Assembly (NCBI RefSeq): GCF_900095205.1
Contig: NZ_LT606951.1
Coordinates: 1,848,263-1,912,262 of the forward strand
DNA length: 64,000 nt
Source of the DNA: Polynucleobacter necessarius
Lineage (GTDB): Bacteria; Pseudomonadota; Gammaproteobacteria; Burkholderiales; Burkholderiaceae
Direction: 5' to 3'
The translations under genes and the position numbers were made by a program. This document shows, in pieces, positions 8,925-19,163 of this stretch. The stretch's first letter is position 1, and every line of letters begins with the position of its first letter. The notes beneath the pieces are model-generated. The model was not told where the DNA came from. It saw nothing but the letters and a program-made list of their open reading frames with translations, and did no database searches.

Positions 8925-9344
8925 ATGAGCATTTTAAAGGAGTTTCGCGACTTTGCCGTAAAGGGCAATGTGATCGATTTAGTAGTCGGCGTCATTATTG
9001 GCGGGGCCTTTGGGGAAAACCGTCGATTCCCTAGTAAATGACATCGTTTATGCCGGTTATTTCCTCTCTTTGGGGGTCATATCGATTTCACCAATCTTTT
9101 CATAGTGTTAGGAAGTATTCCAGAGGGGATTCCAAGAACATTTGATGCCCTAAAGAAGGCTGGTGTTCCAATTTTTGCTTACGGCAATTTCATTATCATT
9201 TCTATTAACTTTATCCTTCTAGCCTTTGTTATTTTTCAAATGGTCAAGGTTGTTAATAAGGTGCGGGCAATGGATGCGCCACCGCCCCCCACGCCAGAAG
9301 ACATCGTCTTGCTTCGGGAAATACGGGACAGTCTAAAAAAATAA
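8925..9344 (+). pseudogene. mscL: Large-conductance mechanosensitive channel, multiply frameshifted
   Basis: MscL opens under membrane tension to release solutes after osmotic downshock. The N-terminus is clear ([20 protein letters not shown] then [10 protein letters not shown]) and AAAGG precedes the ATG. The frame is then lost about three times: near 9010-9020 (TTTGGGGAAAACC), near 9045 and near 9070 (CTTTGGGGG). Fragments [10 protein letters not shown] and the long C-terminal piece [11 protein letters not shown]...[10 protein letters not shown] (ending at 9344) are otherwise conserved. Read as it stands it gives only about 35 residues. Three separate breaks argue for real loss, though two of them lie at homopolymers. 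Confidence 0.88.
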
Positions 9345-9369
9345 TGTCGCTCGAGATTAAATAACCAAT

Positions 9370-10546
9370 ATGTTGAATCGGCTTTGGTTGCTATTTACAC
9401 AAGCGGTAACCATTCTTTTAGCAGCTTGGTTCATTGTGGCCACACTCAAACCAACATGGCTATCCGATGCGCCCATGCATTCGCTGGTGGACAACATCAC
9501 CATCAAAGAGGGTGACTACGATAGTTCATCAATAAACCCCGGCTCTTATCACGAAGCTGTAAAAAAATCGATGCCAGCAATAGTCAACATCTTCACCAGT
9601 AAAGTCGCTTCAAAACCTAAAACTAGAAAAGGTACCGATTCAGCAGATCTTTTTTTAAATTCTTTTTTGGCGAACAGCCGCCCAATGAAGAACCCAGTTC
9701 GAGTCTTGGCTCAGGTGTTCTGGTGAGCCCAGAAGGAATCATCTTAACTAATCATCATGTTATTAGCGATGCTGACGATATTGATGTTGCACTTACGGAT
9801 GGTCGAAAACTAAAAGCAAAAATTATTGGTAGCGACCCGGAAACTGATATTACAGTACTGAAGATAGATCCTAAGCAACTTCTAACTCCTATCACTTTTG
9901 GAAAAATTGAATCCGTAAAAGTTGGTGACGTGGTTTTAGCAATTGGCAATCCATTTGGTATTGGACAAACAATCACCTCAGGAATTGTTTCGGCTATGGG
10001 TCGCGATCATGTTTGGATCAATACTTTTGAAAATTTTATTCAAACTGATGCTGCAATTAATCCCGGAAATTCTGGCGGCGCCCTGATTGATACACGCGGC
10101 AATCTCATAGGCATCAATACTGCAATTTATTCGAATAATAGAAGGGGGCTCGTGGGTATTGAATTTGCGATACCGGTGAACTTAGCCAAACAAGTCATGG
10201 AGGCCATTATCAGTAATGGCGGGGTATATCACGAAGCTGGATTGGAGTTGAGCCTTAAAACCTCTCTAAAGAACTTTCAGAGTCACTTAGTTTGCCCCCA
10301 GCTACTACTGGCATTCTAATTTCGGGAGTACTGGAAGGTGGTCCTGCAGCAAGAGGCGGAGTAAAACCTGGAGACGTCCTTATTGCAGTCAATGGCAATA
10401 GCACCAAAGATGTCAGACAGCTATTGAATCAAATAGCGCAAATCGGCCCAGGCAATGAAGCTACGCTCAAAATTTTACGCAAAGATAAAGAATTGGAACT
10501 AAAGGTTCAGGCTGGGAAAAGGCCAAAACCTAAAACTAGGAATTAG
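9370..10546 (+). pseudogene. HtrA/DegS-type periplasmic serine protease, two frameshifts and a stop
   Basis: An S1C protease: N-terminal membrane segment (LLFTQAVTILLAAWFIVATL), protease domain, and one PDZ domain (GILISGVLEGGPAARGGVKPGDV). All catalytic parts are readable: His in LTNHHVIS, Asp in SDPETDITVL, Ser in NPGNSGGAL. Lesions: a 7-T run at 9650-9656 where 8 are needed to reach FFGEQPPNEEP; a shift near 10222-10235 before SWIGVEP; and an in-frame TAA at 10256-10258 where CAA is expected. Three lesions including a nonsense codon make this a true pseudogene. In related genomes this gene sits beside petABC. A single PDZ and an N-terminal anchor favour DegS-like over DegP. Confidence 0.88.
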
Positions 10547-10561
10547 TTGTACTAGCTCTAT

Positions 10562-11296
10562 TTATCCAACCAATATTTTTGATAAAAAATCTTTTGCTCT
10601 TGGAGAGCGGGCATCAGGATTACCAAAGAATTCGTCTTTAGTGCAATCCTCAACAATGTGTCCATGATCCATAAAGATGACGCGATTACTAACCTTGCGA
10701 GCAAAACCCATTTCATGAGTAACGCAGCACATCGTCATGCCTTCATTGGCAAGCTTTACCATTACATCAAGAACTTCTCCAACCATCTCAGGATCAAGCG
10801 CTGATGTTGGCTCATCAAACAACATGACAATCGGATCCATACTCAATACGCGCGCAATAGCAACACGTTGTTGTTGTCCGCCAGACAATTGACCGGGAAA
10901 TTTATCCCTTTGCGCAACTAATCCCACTCGTTCAAGGTATTTCAAACCATGGGTTTTTGCCTCATCAGCTGATCGTCCCAACACCTTAATTTGAGCAAGT
11001 GTTAAATTTTCAGTAATGCTTAAATGGGGAAAAGTTCAAAATGCTGAAACACCATTCCTACATGAGAACGTAGTTTTGGTAAATTCGTTTTTAGGGTCAC
11101 GAAGGCGATTTCCGTTAACGGAAATCTCACCCGACCGAAATGGCTCCAACGCGTTAATGATTTTAATAAGAGTAGATTTACCGGATCCCGAAGGACCGCA
11201 AATCATTACCACTTCACCCTTATTAATGGTAGTTATGCAGTCAGTTAATACCTGAAAAATGCCATACCACTTAGAAACATTTTGAAGTTCTATCAT
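10562..11296 (-). pseudogene. gltL: Glutamate/aspartate ABC transporter ATPase, two frameshifts
   Basis: The cytoplasmic ATPase of a polar amino-acid importer. Walker A (GPSGSGKST), signature LSGGQQQR, Walker [15 protein letters not shown] and the switch His (CVTHEMGFA) are all present. Two shifts split it: an extra A near 11078-11082 (ACCAAAA before CTACGT) and a missing C in the C run near 11030-11033 (FPHLSIT). They would destroy the Q-loop region between Walker A and the signature. It is the last gene of gltIJKL, all four of which are broken. Confidence 0.87.
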
Positions 11297-11334
11297 GATG
11301 ATCTATATATTTATAAGGGAAGTATTCAATATTG

Positions 11335-12002
11335 TTAGCGAATGATGGCAACTTTTGCCTGAATTGTTCGCACGACTTTGGAAAGTGAAAAACAAATTAC
11401 GAAATATGTTGCGGCAACCAAAATATAGGTTTCAATAGGACGTCCATAGTTCTTTCCAGCGATCTCAAAACCTTTGAGCAGGTCATAAGCACCAATTGCA
11501 TATACCAAAGAAGTGTCTTGAAACAAGATGATGGTCTGAGTCATAAACACTGGGATCATATTTCTAAAGGCTTGCGGCAAAACAACTAAGCGCATATTTT
11601 GGCCATAGGTCATTCCTAGAGCCTCACCGGCATAAATTTGTCCTTTAGGTACAGATTGAATGCCAGCCCTGACGATCTCAGAAAAAAAGCAGCTTCAAAG
11701 ACAATAAAAGTAATCGTTGCAGATAGGTCAGCACCTATTGGCTTGCCAATCAACATTGGAATTAATAAGAAAAACCACAAAATCACCATAACCAAAGGTA
11801 TTGATCGCATGGTGTTTACATAGAACGTTGCTGAGTATACCAAAGCAGGTTTTCCAGACAATCTCATGAGCGCCAAAAATGTGCCTACAACAATCCCGCC
11901 AATAGTTGCAATAACAGTTAATTGGACGCTAAAAAGCAAGCCCTTCAGAATGTAATTAGTGAAGAGTTCCCAGTTATAAAAACTTAGATCTAAGCTCAAC
12001 AT
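11335..12002 (-). pseudogene. gltK: Glutamate/aspartate ABC transporter permease, one frameshift
   Basis: The second permease of the transporter. The N-terminal part (LLFSVQLTVIATIGGIVVG, RSIPLVMVILWFF) is in one frame and the C-terminal part (LVVLPQAFRNMIPVFMTQT, the EAA-like loop that contacts the ATPase) in another. The break is at an A7 run (11682-11688 on the plus strand). Eight are needed to read AFFSEIVRAGIQSV. This is the only lesion seen, so the gene could be rescued by slippage or be a base-calling error, but its partners carry more damage. Confidence 0.85.
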
Positions 12003-12013
12003 GTTGCATCCAT

Positions 12014-12800
12014 TTAATGAGCCAAACTTGCATCATTCGATGCGGCAATAAAACCAGGTATACGACTACGTTTTTCAATGAAAGCCATCACGCGATTTAC
12101 AGCAAATGCAGAAAGTGCATAGAGCGTAGTTACTGCTAAATAGATTTCCACTCCATGCGAAGTTTCTTCTTGTGCCTGCATTGCGAATAATGTGAGCTCA
12201 GGCACAGATACTGCAAACGCTACCGAGGAGTTTTTAATAACATTCATACTCTCAGAGGTAAGGGGTGGAATCACAATACGTAATGCCACCGGCAAAATAA
12301 CGTAGCGATATGTCTGAGCAGTAGTTAGGCCTAAAGCAGTTGCTGCAGCTCTTTGCCCACTAGGAAGAGACTGAATACCCGTTCTTACTTGTTGAGCAAT
12401 TCGTGCTGAAGTAAAAAAGCCAAGAACAATGCTAACTAACCAATAAGAAGGCAAAGGACTTTAAGGGAAGCACAAATGCCGGAATGACGTGATACCAAAG
12501 AAATACCTGCACCAGCACTGGAATATTCCGAAATAACTCAACCCAGGCAGTTGAAAACCGAACCAGAAGGCGCCTAATGCGACCATTGTCGGGTAAGGTT
12601 CTTAAAGTACCCATTACAGCCCCAACTATCAATGCAATAGCAAGGCCGGCAACAGCCAAAGTCCATCCCCAAACCTTCATCAGCCAATCTAGATAACTAG
12701 GATCAGCATTTCGACCAAGCCCAAAAATTGAGGAGAAGCAGTGTTCGACCACTTCTCCATCCAAGGTGCTTTTACAAAAAACACCTAAATCTAATGCCAT
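12014..12800 (-). pseudogene. gltJ: Glutamate/aspartate ABC transporter permease, one frameshift
   Basis: The first permease. The N-terminal section MALDLGVFCKSTLDGEVVEH, helices such as GWTLAVAGLAIALIVGAVMG, and ELFRNIPVLVQVFLWY are in frame. The frame changes near 12450 (LPLKSF), and the remainder (YWLVSIVLGFFTSARIAQQV and ALGLTTAQTYRYVILPVALR, the EAA loop) is read in another frame. It is about 250 residues if restored, normal for the family. Confidence 0.85.
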
Positions 12801-12824
12801 ATAAGGTACTTACTTTTTAGTGGA

Positions 12825-13758
12825 TTATTTCTTGTCGTAATCTTCCGCAGGTTTGTCATTCAAATTGTCCCAAGCATTTTTAGTTGCTGGAGACAACTCA
12901 AGACCAACTACGATATTTTTTGGTGGAATTGGCGATAAAAACCATTTATTCCATAAACCTGGCATTTTGCCATTGGCTACAATTTTGGCAATAGCAGCAT
13001 TAACGGCCGCCTTAAATTCAGGGTCATCTTTTCTAACCATAATGGCGATTGGCTCAGCACTTAGCACTTCACCAACAATCTTATAGTCTTTTGGGTTTTT
13101 AGAATTAGCAATATTACCCGCCAAGATTGAACCATCCATTACAAAAGCATCTACACGTCCTGACTCAAGTAATAAGAAGCTGTCAGCGTGGTCTTTACCA
13201 AAAACCTCATCAAAATTCACTCCAGTACCTTTTTCATGCTTACGCAGCAACTGAACTGAGGTAGCGCCTGTTGTAGTGTGGCGACTTTTTTGCCGTTTAA
13301 ATCGGCAATTGACTTGATTCCAGAATTGGCTTTAACTGCGATCCGAACCTCTTCCACATATAGGGTGTTAGCAAAGCCAACATCTTTAGCGCGGTTAACG
13401 TTATTAGTAGTGGTACCGCACTCAATATCAACTGTGCCATTCTGAACCAAAGGAACACGGTTTTGAGAAGTCACTGGCTGATAGTTAATGCGTAGGTGCT
13501 CTCATACCCAACTTATCTTTGATATCCCCAAAATCATGCGACAAATCTCCACATGGTAGCCATCAAAACGACTGTCGCCCGTGATATAGGACATCGGAAT
13601 CGAGGATTCTCGCGAACACCCATAGTTACAGCACCAGAGGACTTCATCTTATCCATTGTGGCACTAGCCGCTTGCGCATTGGAGCCAATAAGCAACAAAG
13701 GGGCAGCCAACAAACTCAGGGCTACAGATAAAAAAGGTTTGGAATTCATATTACGCAT
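12825..13758 (-). pseudogene. gltI: Glutamate/aspartate periplasmic binding protein, at least four frameshifts
   Basis: The solute-binding protein of the importer. A signal peptide (LLLIGSNAQAAS) and AVTMGVREN open the gene. The conserved body is scattered over frames: MSYITGDSRFDGYHVEICRM, INYQPVTSQNRVPLVQNGTV, DIECGTTTNN, and the C-terminal part DEVFGKDHADSFLLLESGRV to the end. Breaks are near 13605, 13530, 13500 and 13255-13265. With four breaks this is clearly dead. The 185 bp upstream (13759-13943) hold no recognisable gene; any operon promoter would be there. Confidence 0.9.
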
Positions 13759-13943
13759 ATTAATGTAATGTGCCTCATACTTTGGGTTCTAGGTAATTCA
13801 ATGAAATTTTTACAATTCCTTGGGAAGCTGATTCTTCTCTAGCATCATTTTTAGCAGAATTTTTCACTTTAATCCACATTAAAGCTAGTTTTATAAGAAT
13901 ATCTGAGCCTAAAAATTAGCCTATGAACGTGGGGGAGAGAAGC

Positions 13944-16118
13944 TTATTTCGCATAAATATGATCTGGCGCGAGCCCCTTTTGATGTCGATCGCATGCCTC
14001 AAAGTAAGCAAATTCTAAATTTTTAGTAAAAAGTGGGGTATTGAATAGAGGAACAGTAGATAAATTCTTTTCTAAACGAGATTTAATTTCTCTCAGTTTT
14101 TGGGGATTATTAGCGATCTCAATGGCAAGCTTGATATATTCATCTTGAGAATCTACGACAAGATCTGGCAAACCAACTGCATTGAGCAAGCTCGCAGCCA
14201 CTCTCGCACCAAATGACTCACCTATCATTGTTAAAACTGGTAAACCAGCCCAAAGCGCATCACTAGCGGTGGTATGAGCATTGCATTGGGTGTATCAAGA
14301 AATAGATCCCCTAACTTATACCTTGCTAAATGATCTGCCGAGTCCATACGTCCAGCAATTACCACCCTTTGAGGATCAATGTTTCGGGCTTGCAGATGAT
14401 TAAGTAAGCTATTTATTGCGTAAGGGTTATCTCCATATAACCAAAGAACACTACCCTCAATTGCACTTAAAATTTTTGCCTACCCATCTAGGACAGTTGA
14501 AGTAATTTTGTAATTGTTGTTAAAGGAGCAAAAAACAAAACTGTTTGCTGGAAGTCCAACGCTTTCTCTTTGTGGAATATTGGGGGGAAATGACTCTGTT
14601 TCTATCATTTATTTGATAGCTATTGGGCATATAAATTACCTTCTCAACAAATCCATCTTGAGATGACTCAGGAATGAGAATAGGGTCGGCTATCACGTAA
14701 TCAAAACAAGGTACGCCCATTGTTCCGGGAAAGGCTAAATAAGATACCTGTATTGGCGCTGCGCCATACATAAAAATTTTGTGGCGCACCTCTTTTGTAA
14801 AACCCTTTAAATCAATTGCGATGTCAATCTGCATCTCTCGAGATAACTTGGACGCCTCTTCGTCGGTCATTCCACTAAGGTCGACAAATTGATCGAAAGA
14901 ACGCTCTAGCCTTGCTCGCATCTCATCTGGTGTATTTCTTCCAAATACAAAAGCAATTAACTCAGATTTATCTTTATCATGACATTCAAATAATTCTGCT
15001 ATCAAATAAGCAGTAGGATGATTATGAAAATCAGCTGAAAAATAACCAAGTCGAATTTTTCCTCCTGATGGACGCTTTTCTTGCATCACTCGCTGAATCT
15101 TGCCCTGCAAAGCCTGAACGTAGATCTCAATAGAACGCCTGATTAGCTTTCTATCAAAGAAATCAAGTTATAGGGTATCGCGACCCTCTTTCCATCTTTG
15201 ATTCCATCAGTTAACTGCCTCATCTCTAAATCCAAAGACCCCCAGTCACATATTTGAAGATCATTTTGAATGATTGTTCCCAACAAGAAATCTGTATCGG
15301 GCTTGATTTCAAAAGCTTTCTGAAATGAGTTTTTTGCTTGAGAAAATTCCTTCATCTCGGAGTAAATATGCCCCTTGAAAATCCAAGCTTCACATGAAGT
15401 AGGATTAAGTTGTAAAAGCTCATCATATGCTGCAAGAGCATTTTGATAGTCTTTTACTTGAAGATAGATTTCACCCTTTAGAGAGAGGGCCTCCTGGTAA
15501 CCGGGCTTGGTTATTAAAGCTTGTATGCAGCAACCTAATGCAGAATCATATTGTTTTCTTAAGAGAAATAGGCGCGGGATACGCCATAAAAAGCCTGAGA
15601 GCAATTGGGGTCTACTTCTACCGCTTTCTCATATGAACCTAGGGCCTCTTGATACCTACCTAAAGCCTGATAGGCATTTCCTTGATTGGCATAAGCATCT
15701 ACATAATTAGGCTCTAAGGTTATAGCTTTTTGTAATGTTCAATTGAATCGTCATAACGCCCCAAAGCTTGGAGCGCATTCCCTAAATTACCATGGGCTCA
15801 GCATACAAAGGATCGATTGTGATGGCCTTGTTGTAACAAACCACTGCCTCTTCGTAACGCCCTAACTCGGAAAGAATGTTACCCCGGTTACTATATGCAA
15901 CTCCATCAACAGGATTACTTTCAATAGCCAAATCCATGAGACGTAGCGCCTCATTCCAATCCTTTTGAAGAGCGGCCACTACACCCAAAAATCGCAGTGC
16001 GTCTGGCTGATTTTTTAATACGCAAGACCTGCATTAAAAGTGAATATGCTGAAATAAGCTCATTTGCCTGAATTGCTTGAATCGCTTTTTGGAGAAGTTG
16101 AACTATTTTGGGATCCAT
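13944..16118 (-). pseudogene. TPR/O-linked GlcNAc transferase-like (GT41) protein, heavily decayed
   Basis: Remnant of a protein of about 720 residues. From ATG 16118 it begins MDPKIVQLLQKAIQAIQANE, then TPR units (AYSNRGNILSELGRYEEAVV; YDELLQLNPTSCEAWIFKGH), then a SPINDLY/GT41-type catalytic region: IRLGYFSADFHNHPTAYLI, IDIAIDLKGFT, PIQVSYLAFPGTMG, and at the end SDALWAGLPVLTM-IGESFGARVAASLL. Lesions include several frameshifts in the TPR half, a shift near 14590-14600, an in-frame TAG at 14480-14482 (Trp expected), and a 5-bp tandem duplication (GCATT twice, 14278-14287). Nonsense and duplication changes cannot be base-calling errors of homopolymer type. It shares TPR architecture with the intact gene at 3142-4647. 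Confidence 0.85.
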
Positions 16119-16170
16119 GGGCTGATATTACTAAAACCCTATTGGTGGTTGATTCAATGGATACAAAAGA

Positions 16171-16199
16171 AAAAACCCACCGTGTAAACACGGTGGGTT
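16171..16199 (-). terminator. Rho-independent terminator of the porin gene
   Basis: An 11-bp perfect stem (16174-16184 with 16189-16199, AACCCACCGTG) and a 4-nt loop. On the minus strand it is followed by TTTTTTCTTTT. It lies about 50 nt after the porin stop. Confidence 0.9.
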
Positions 16200-16249
16200 A
16201 ATTTGCATCTTTGTCTACTCTAATTAAACTAGCTCACGCTAGCGTTAAA

Positions 16250-17497
16250 TTAGAAAGTGTGACGTACGCCAATAGCGTAGTTGCTTACGTTTCCAGAAAC
16301 AGGGTTAGCATTTGAAGTTGTCAATGATCCTGTAGGAACTGATGCATTTGAAGTACCAGTTTGACCATAGATTGCATACAAGTTAGTACGCTTACTCAAC
16401 CAGTAGTTAGAACCAATTTGCCAGCCAGTGAGGTTGGCTGCATTGGAGCCGAATGATATGTAACGTCCCAAACCACCAGATGCCCAAGCTTCGATAGTTG
16501 GAGTAATGAAGCTACGAACACCAATCTGCTCAGCAGAACGGCTGAGGTAATAGCTGTTAGCTTGTTGCGCAGAAACCTTACGATTAATGTATTGAGCATA
16601 TGCCTTCAAGATGCCGAAGTCATAAGTCGCAGCTAAATACCATTGGTTATCTTGCACGTTAACGCCAGGTGCAGATGCTCCAAGGCTATAACCAACTTGT
16701 GGGAAGCCAGCAGCAGTAGTAGGTAAACCATTGGCAGCTGTTGTTTGAGCAGACTGCTTGGATGTCAAAGCCTGATAGTTAGCTGTTGCATAGAACTTCT
16801 GGAATGTGTAATTCACACCCAAGCCCCAACCATTTTGATTATTCAAACCACCTGTTGTAGTGCTTACACCAGCAGCAGTAACGATTGTTTCGTTTTGGTT
16901 TTTGTTATTCATAACAATCATTGCATTGCCTTGGAAACCAGCAAATGTATCGCTGTTCAAAGACAATTGGTTGTTTGTACGAATTGTGTAAGCCGCACCA
17001 GTTGAACTTTCAGCGCTGTTACCAGTGCCCTCTGAAACTGCTGGGTATACCAAGTTACCAGAGATGTTGTTTGCATTGCCTGGATCAGTAGCGGCAACAG
17101 CCTTGTGAACAACAGTGTACTGAGTACCTAATGCAAATTGACCAATACCGTTTTTCTTCAAACCAACAAAAGTTTGACGGTTACCGGTTGCACCAGTACT
17201 AACAGCTGTTGAACCGTTAGGAGTAATAGCAGTTTCAATAGTGAAGAAACCTGACAGGCCGCCACCTAAATCTTCAGCACCTTTGAAGCCCAAGCGGTTT
17301 GTAGATTGGCCACCTGCAGAAAACGAATTGCCAGTAGTCTTGTTCACAGCCTTGTCACCAGAGTTACCCTGAGCAACGCGTGTGTTGTAACCAATATAAC
17401 CAAGGTCCAAAATACCGTAAACGGTTACGCTGGACTGAGCTTGAGCAGCAGATGCAAATGCACCCATAGCTGCAATTGCTAATAGCGATTTTTTCAT
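16250..17497 (-). CDS. Gram-negative outer-membrane porin (OmpC-like, Porin_4 type)
   Basis: A 415-aa trimeric beta-barrel porin for general small-solute diffusion. The signal peptide MKKSLLAIAAMGAFASAAQA is cleaved before QSSVTVYGILDLG, the standard first strand of Burkholderiales porins. Typical signatures: SRLGFKGxEDLGGGL-like NRLGFKGAEDLGGGLSGFF, RQTFVGLKKNGIGQFALGTQ, and a C-terminal strand ending ...GVRHTF with terminal Phe for BAM recognition. GGAG precedes the ATG. It has a strong candidate promoter and its own terminator, so it is monocistronic. Ser/Thr/Asn-rich loops (residues 230-290) are probably external. Intact. Confidence 0.95.
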   Translation of the reverse strand: MKKSLLAIAAMGAFASAAQAQSSVTVYGILDLGYIGYNTRVAQGNSGDKAVNKTTGNSFSAGGQSTNRLGFKGAEDLGGGLSGFFTIETAITPNGSTAVSTGATGNRQTFVGLKKNGIGQFALGTQYTVVHKAVAATDPGNANNISGNLVYPAVSEGTGNSAESSTGAAYTIRTNNQLSLNSDTFAGFQGNAMIVMNNKNQNETIVTAAGVSTTTGGLNNQNGWGLGVNYTFQKFYATANYQALTSKQSAQTTAANGLPTTAAGFPQVGYSLGASAPGVNVQDNQWYLAATYDFGILKAYAQYINRKVSAQQANSYYLSRSAEQIGVRSFITPTIEAWASGGLGRYISFGSNAANLTGWQIGSNYWLSKRTNLYAIYGQTGTSNASVPTGSLTTSNANPVSGNVSNYAIGVRHTF

Positions 17498-17589
17498 TCT
17501 TTAAATCTCCAAAAATTAAAAGTAATGCCCAAATAAAACTGGGACCTGTGAATTTTGCTTCTTTTGCCCAGCTAAACTGGGGGTCAGGG

Positions 17590-17616
17590 TATTTAGGAGC
17601 TCTTTTTGCTTGTCAA
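17590..17616 (-). promoter_or_regulatory. Promoter candidate of the porin gene
   Basis: A consensus -35 TTGACA (17616-17611) is followed after 15-17 nt by an A/T-rich TAAATA at 17595-17590. It implies a leader of about 85 nt with short CCCAG...CTGGG hairpins. The -35 is strong but the -10 spacing is short, so this is tentative. Confidence 0.45.
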
Positions 17617-17705
17617 AAGGTAGTTTTTTGGCTTTCTTCGTTGTATCTCGGCAACAAGACCCCTGTTTTGTGTCTTTTTGGGGCTCTAGATACCAAAATT
17701 GTCAT

Positions 17706-19142
17706 ATGGCAAGCCGCGAATTTTTAAAAATCCTCAGTTCAGCACGTTTAGGTGATGTTTCTGCACAACAAAGATTGGCTGACGCGTACCTAACAGGCGC
17801 CTTTAAAACCCCTATCCAGCCTGCTAATGCATTGATTTGGTTAGAGAAAGCCTATTTATCGTTTACAAATCAAACGCTTGAGGCAGGATGCTCAAGCAAC
17901 CCCGAATTAGATGGTCTCCTGCACCAAATCGCTACAGTCCCACTTGCTGAAACCTTCAATTCACCAGCTTTTGCTTTTGGTTGGGATGCCTTTTGGAAGC
18001 TTGCGCTGTCTGACGATGAATCAGACGCCTACATGTCCGCAAAGTGGCAGATTGTCAATTTACTAATCAACCCACTAAATCAAGAGTTGCAATCTCAGTT
18101 AGCTGAGTGGCTTAAGAAACATACCTCTACTTCTGAAAAAATTGCAAAGCTGGATTTAGTTGGTCTACAAAAATTAGCGAAGCAATGTCTCAGCGAAATT
18201 GCAGAGAGTAATTCTGCGTTTGCCCTTAAAGCAAAAGAGCTATCAATTAAGTTGCAACCGAAAAATGAAGCACTCACATCATTGTGGAAAGTTTGGATTG
18301 AAGAACAGAATGAAGATGCACTCATTCAGACGGCTGAGCTTGGCTTGACCATTGCTAGATTAACTTTAGGATTACGTCTTGCTCAATTAGACAATCGAGA
18401 TGAAGATCCTCGAATTAAATCAAATGCCTCACTTAAAAAAGCAGCTCACTGGTTAGAGTTAGCAGCCAAAGATGGTGATCGCGATGCCTGGTATGCATTA
18501 GGCGAGATTTATCGTCGCCCTCAGTTCTCTGGATACAACGCTGCGGAAAGCGATCGATGCTTTGATCGTGCTGCTGACCTAGGTCATGCAGAAGCTCAAT
18601 TACGTAAAGGGGCCAATCTTTGGCGTAAGCGTGAAAAATTAGATGAGAAGGTTCGTGGGTTGCAAGCCTCCTATTGGGTTTGGCAAGCGCATCAGCAAGG
18701 TGTGATTGAAGCCAAAGAATTGCTCAGCAAAATATTAGAGAGTTGTCCCGAACCAAAAAGTAATGAATGGTTTGAATTAGCCCAATATGCTGAGCAAGCA
18801 CTCAATCATCACGCCGAACACAAGCTTGATGAAGACTGGCTTTTACTTTGCTATCGCATCATTATTGCCAATCAATTTAATTTCAGCAAAGCAGAGTTGC
18901 TATTGTGCGAAGTTGGTCAATTGCAGCATGAGCATTGCGTAGTGATTGATATCCGCTGGGAATTGCCAAAGATACTGCCACGACTCATTCAAATTGAAAC
19001 CATTCAACAAAGACGAGCGCTTCTTGCTGCTGGCAAAGCATTTGCTGGCTCTGAAATTGAACTTGAGGGCAACTTACGACAAAGATGCTATCGCTTTGAT
19101 AGAGTCACCAATTGGTTAACAACTACATTTTCTAAAAATTAA
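17706..19142 (+). CDS. Sel1-like repeat protein of unknown function
   Basis: A 478-aa protein without signal peptide or membrane segment. Sel1/TPR-type units (GDVSAQQRLADAYLTGAF; ANALIWLEKAYL) occur near residues 15-55. A clearer set lies near 235-340: KKAAHWLELAAKDGDRDAWY, ALGEIYRRP, DRCFDRAADLGHAEAQLRKG, ASYWVWQAHQQGVIEAKELL. Such alpha-solenoids act as scaffolds. No catalytic motif is seen. ATG 17706 is chosen because the solenoid starts soon after it; the frame is open upstream to 17610 but reads across the porin promoter. It is divergent from the porin gene and convergent with tatC. Function unknown. Confidence 0.7.
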   Translation: MASREFLKILSSARLGDVSAQQRLADAYLTGAFKTPIQPANALIWLEKAYLSFTNQTLEAGCSSNPELDGLLHQIATVPLAETFNSPAFAFGWDAFWKLALSDDESDAYMSAKWQIVNLLINPLNQELQSQLAEWLKKHTSTSEKIAKLDLVGLQKLAKQCLSEIAESNSAFALKAKELSIKLQPKNEALTSLWKVWIEEQNEDALIQTAELGLTIARLTLGLRLAQLDNRDEDPRIKSNASLKKAAHWLELAAKDGDRDAWYALGEIYRRPQFSGYNAAESDRCFDRAADLGHAEAQLRKGANLWRKREKLDEKVRGLQASYWVWQAHQQGVIEAKELLSKILESCPEPKSNEWFELAQYAEQALNHHAEHKLDEDWLLLCYRIIIANQFNFSKAELLLCEVGQLQHEHCVVIDIRWELPKILPRLIQIETIQQRRALLAAGKAFAGSEIELEGNLRQRCYRFDRVTNWLTTTFSKN

Positions 19143-19163
19143 GCAGACGCAGAGGTCGATTGA

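Noticed and set aside
9600..9730. Programmed frameshifting in the protease gene
   Set aside because: A T7 run alone could suggest it, but the same gene also has a second frameshift and an in-frame TAA, so decay is simpler.
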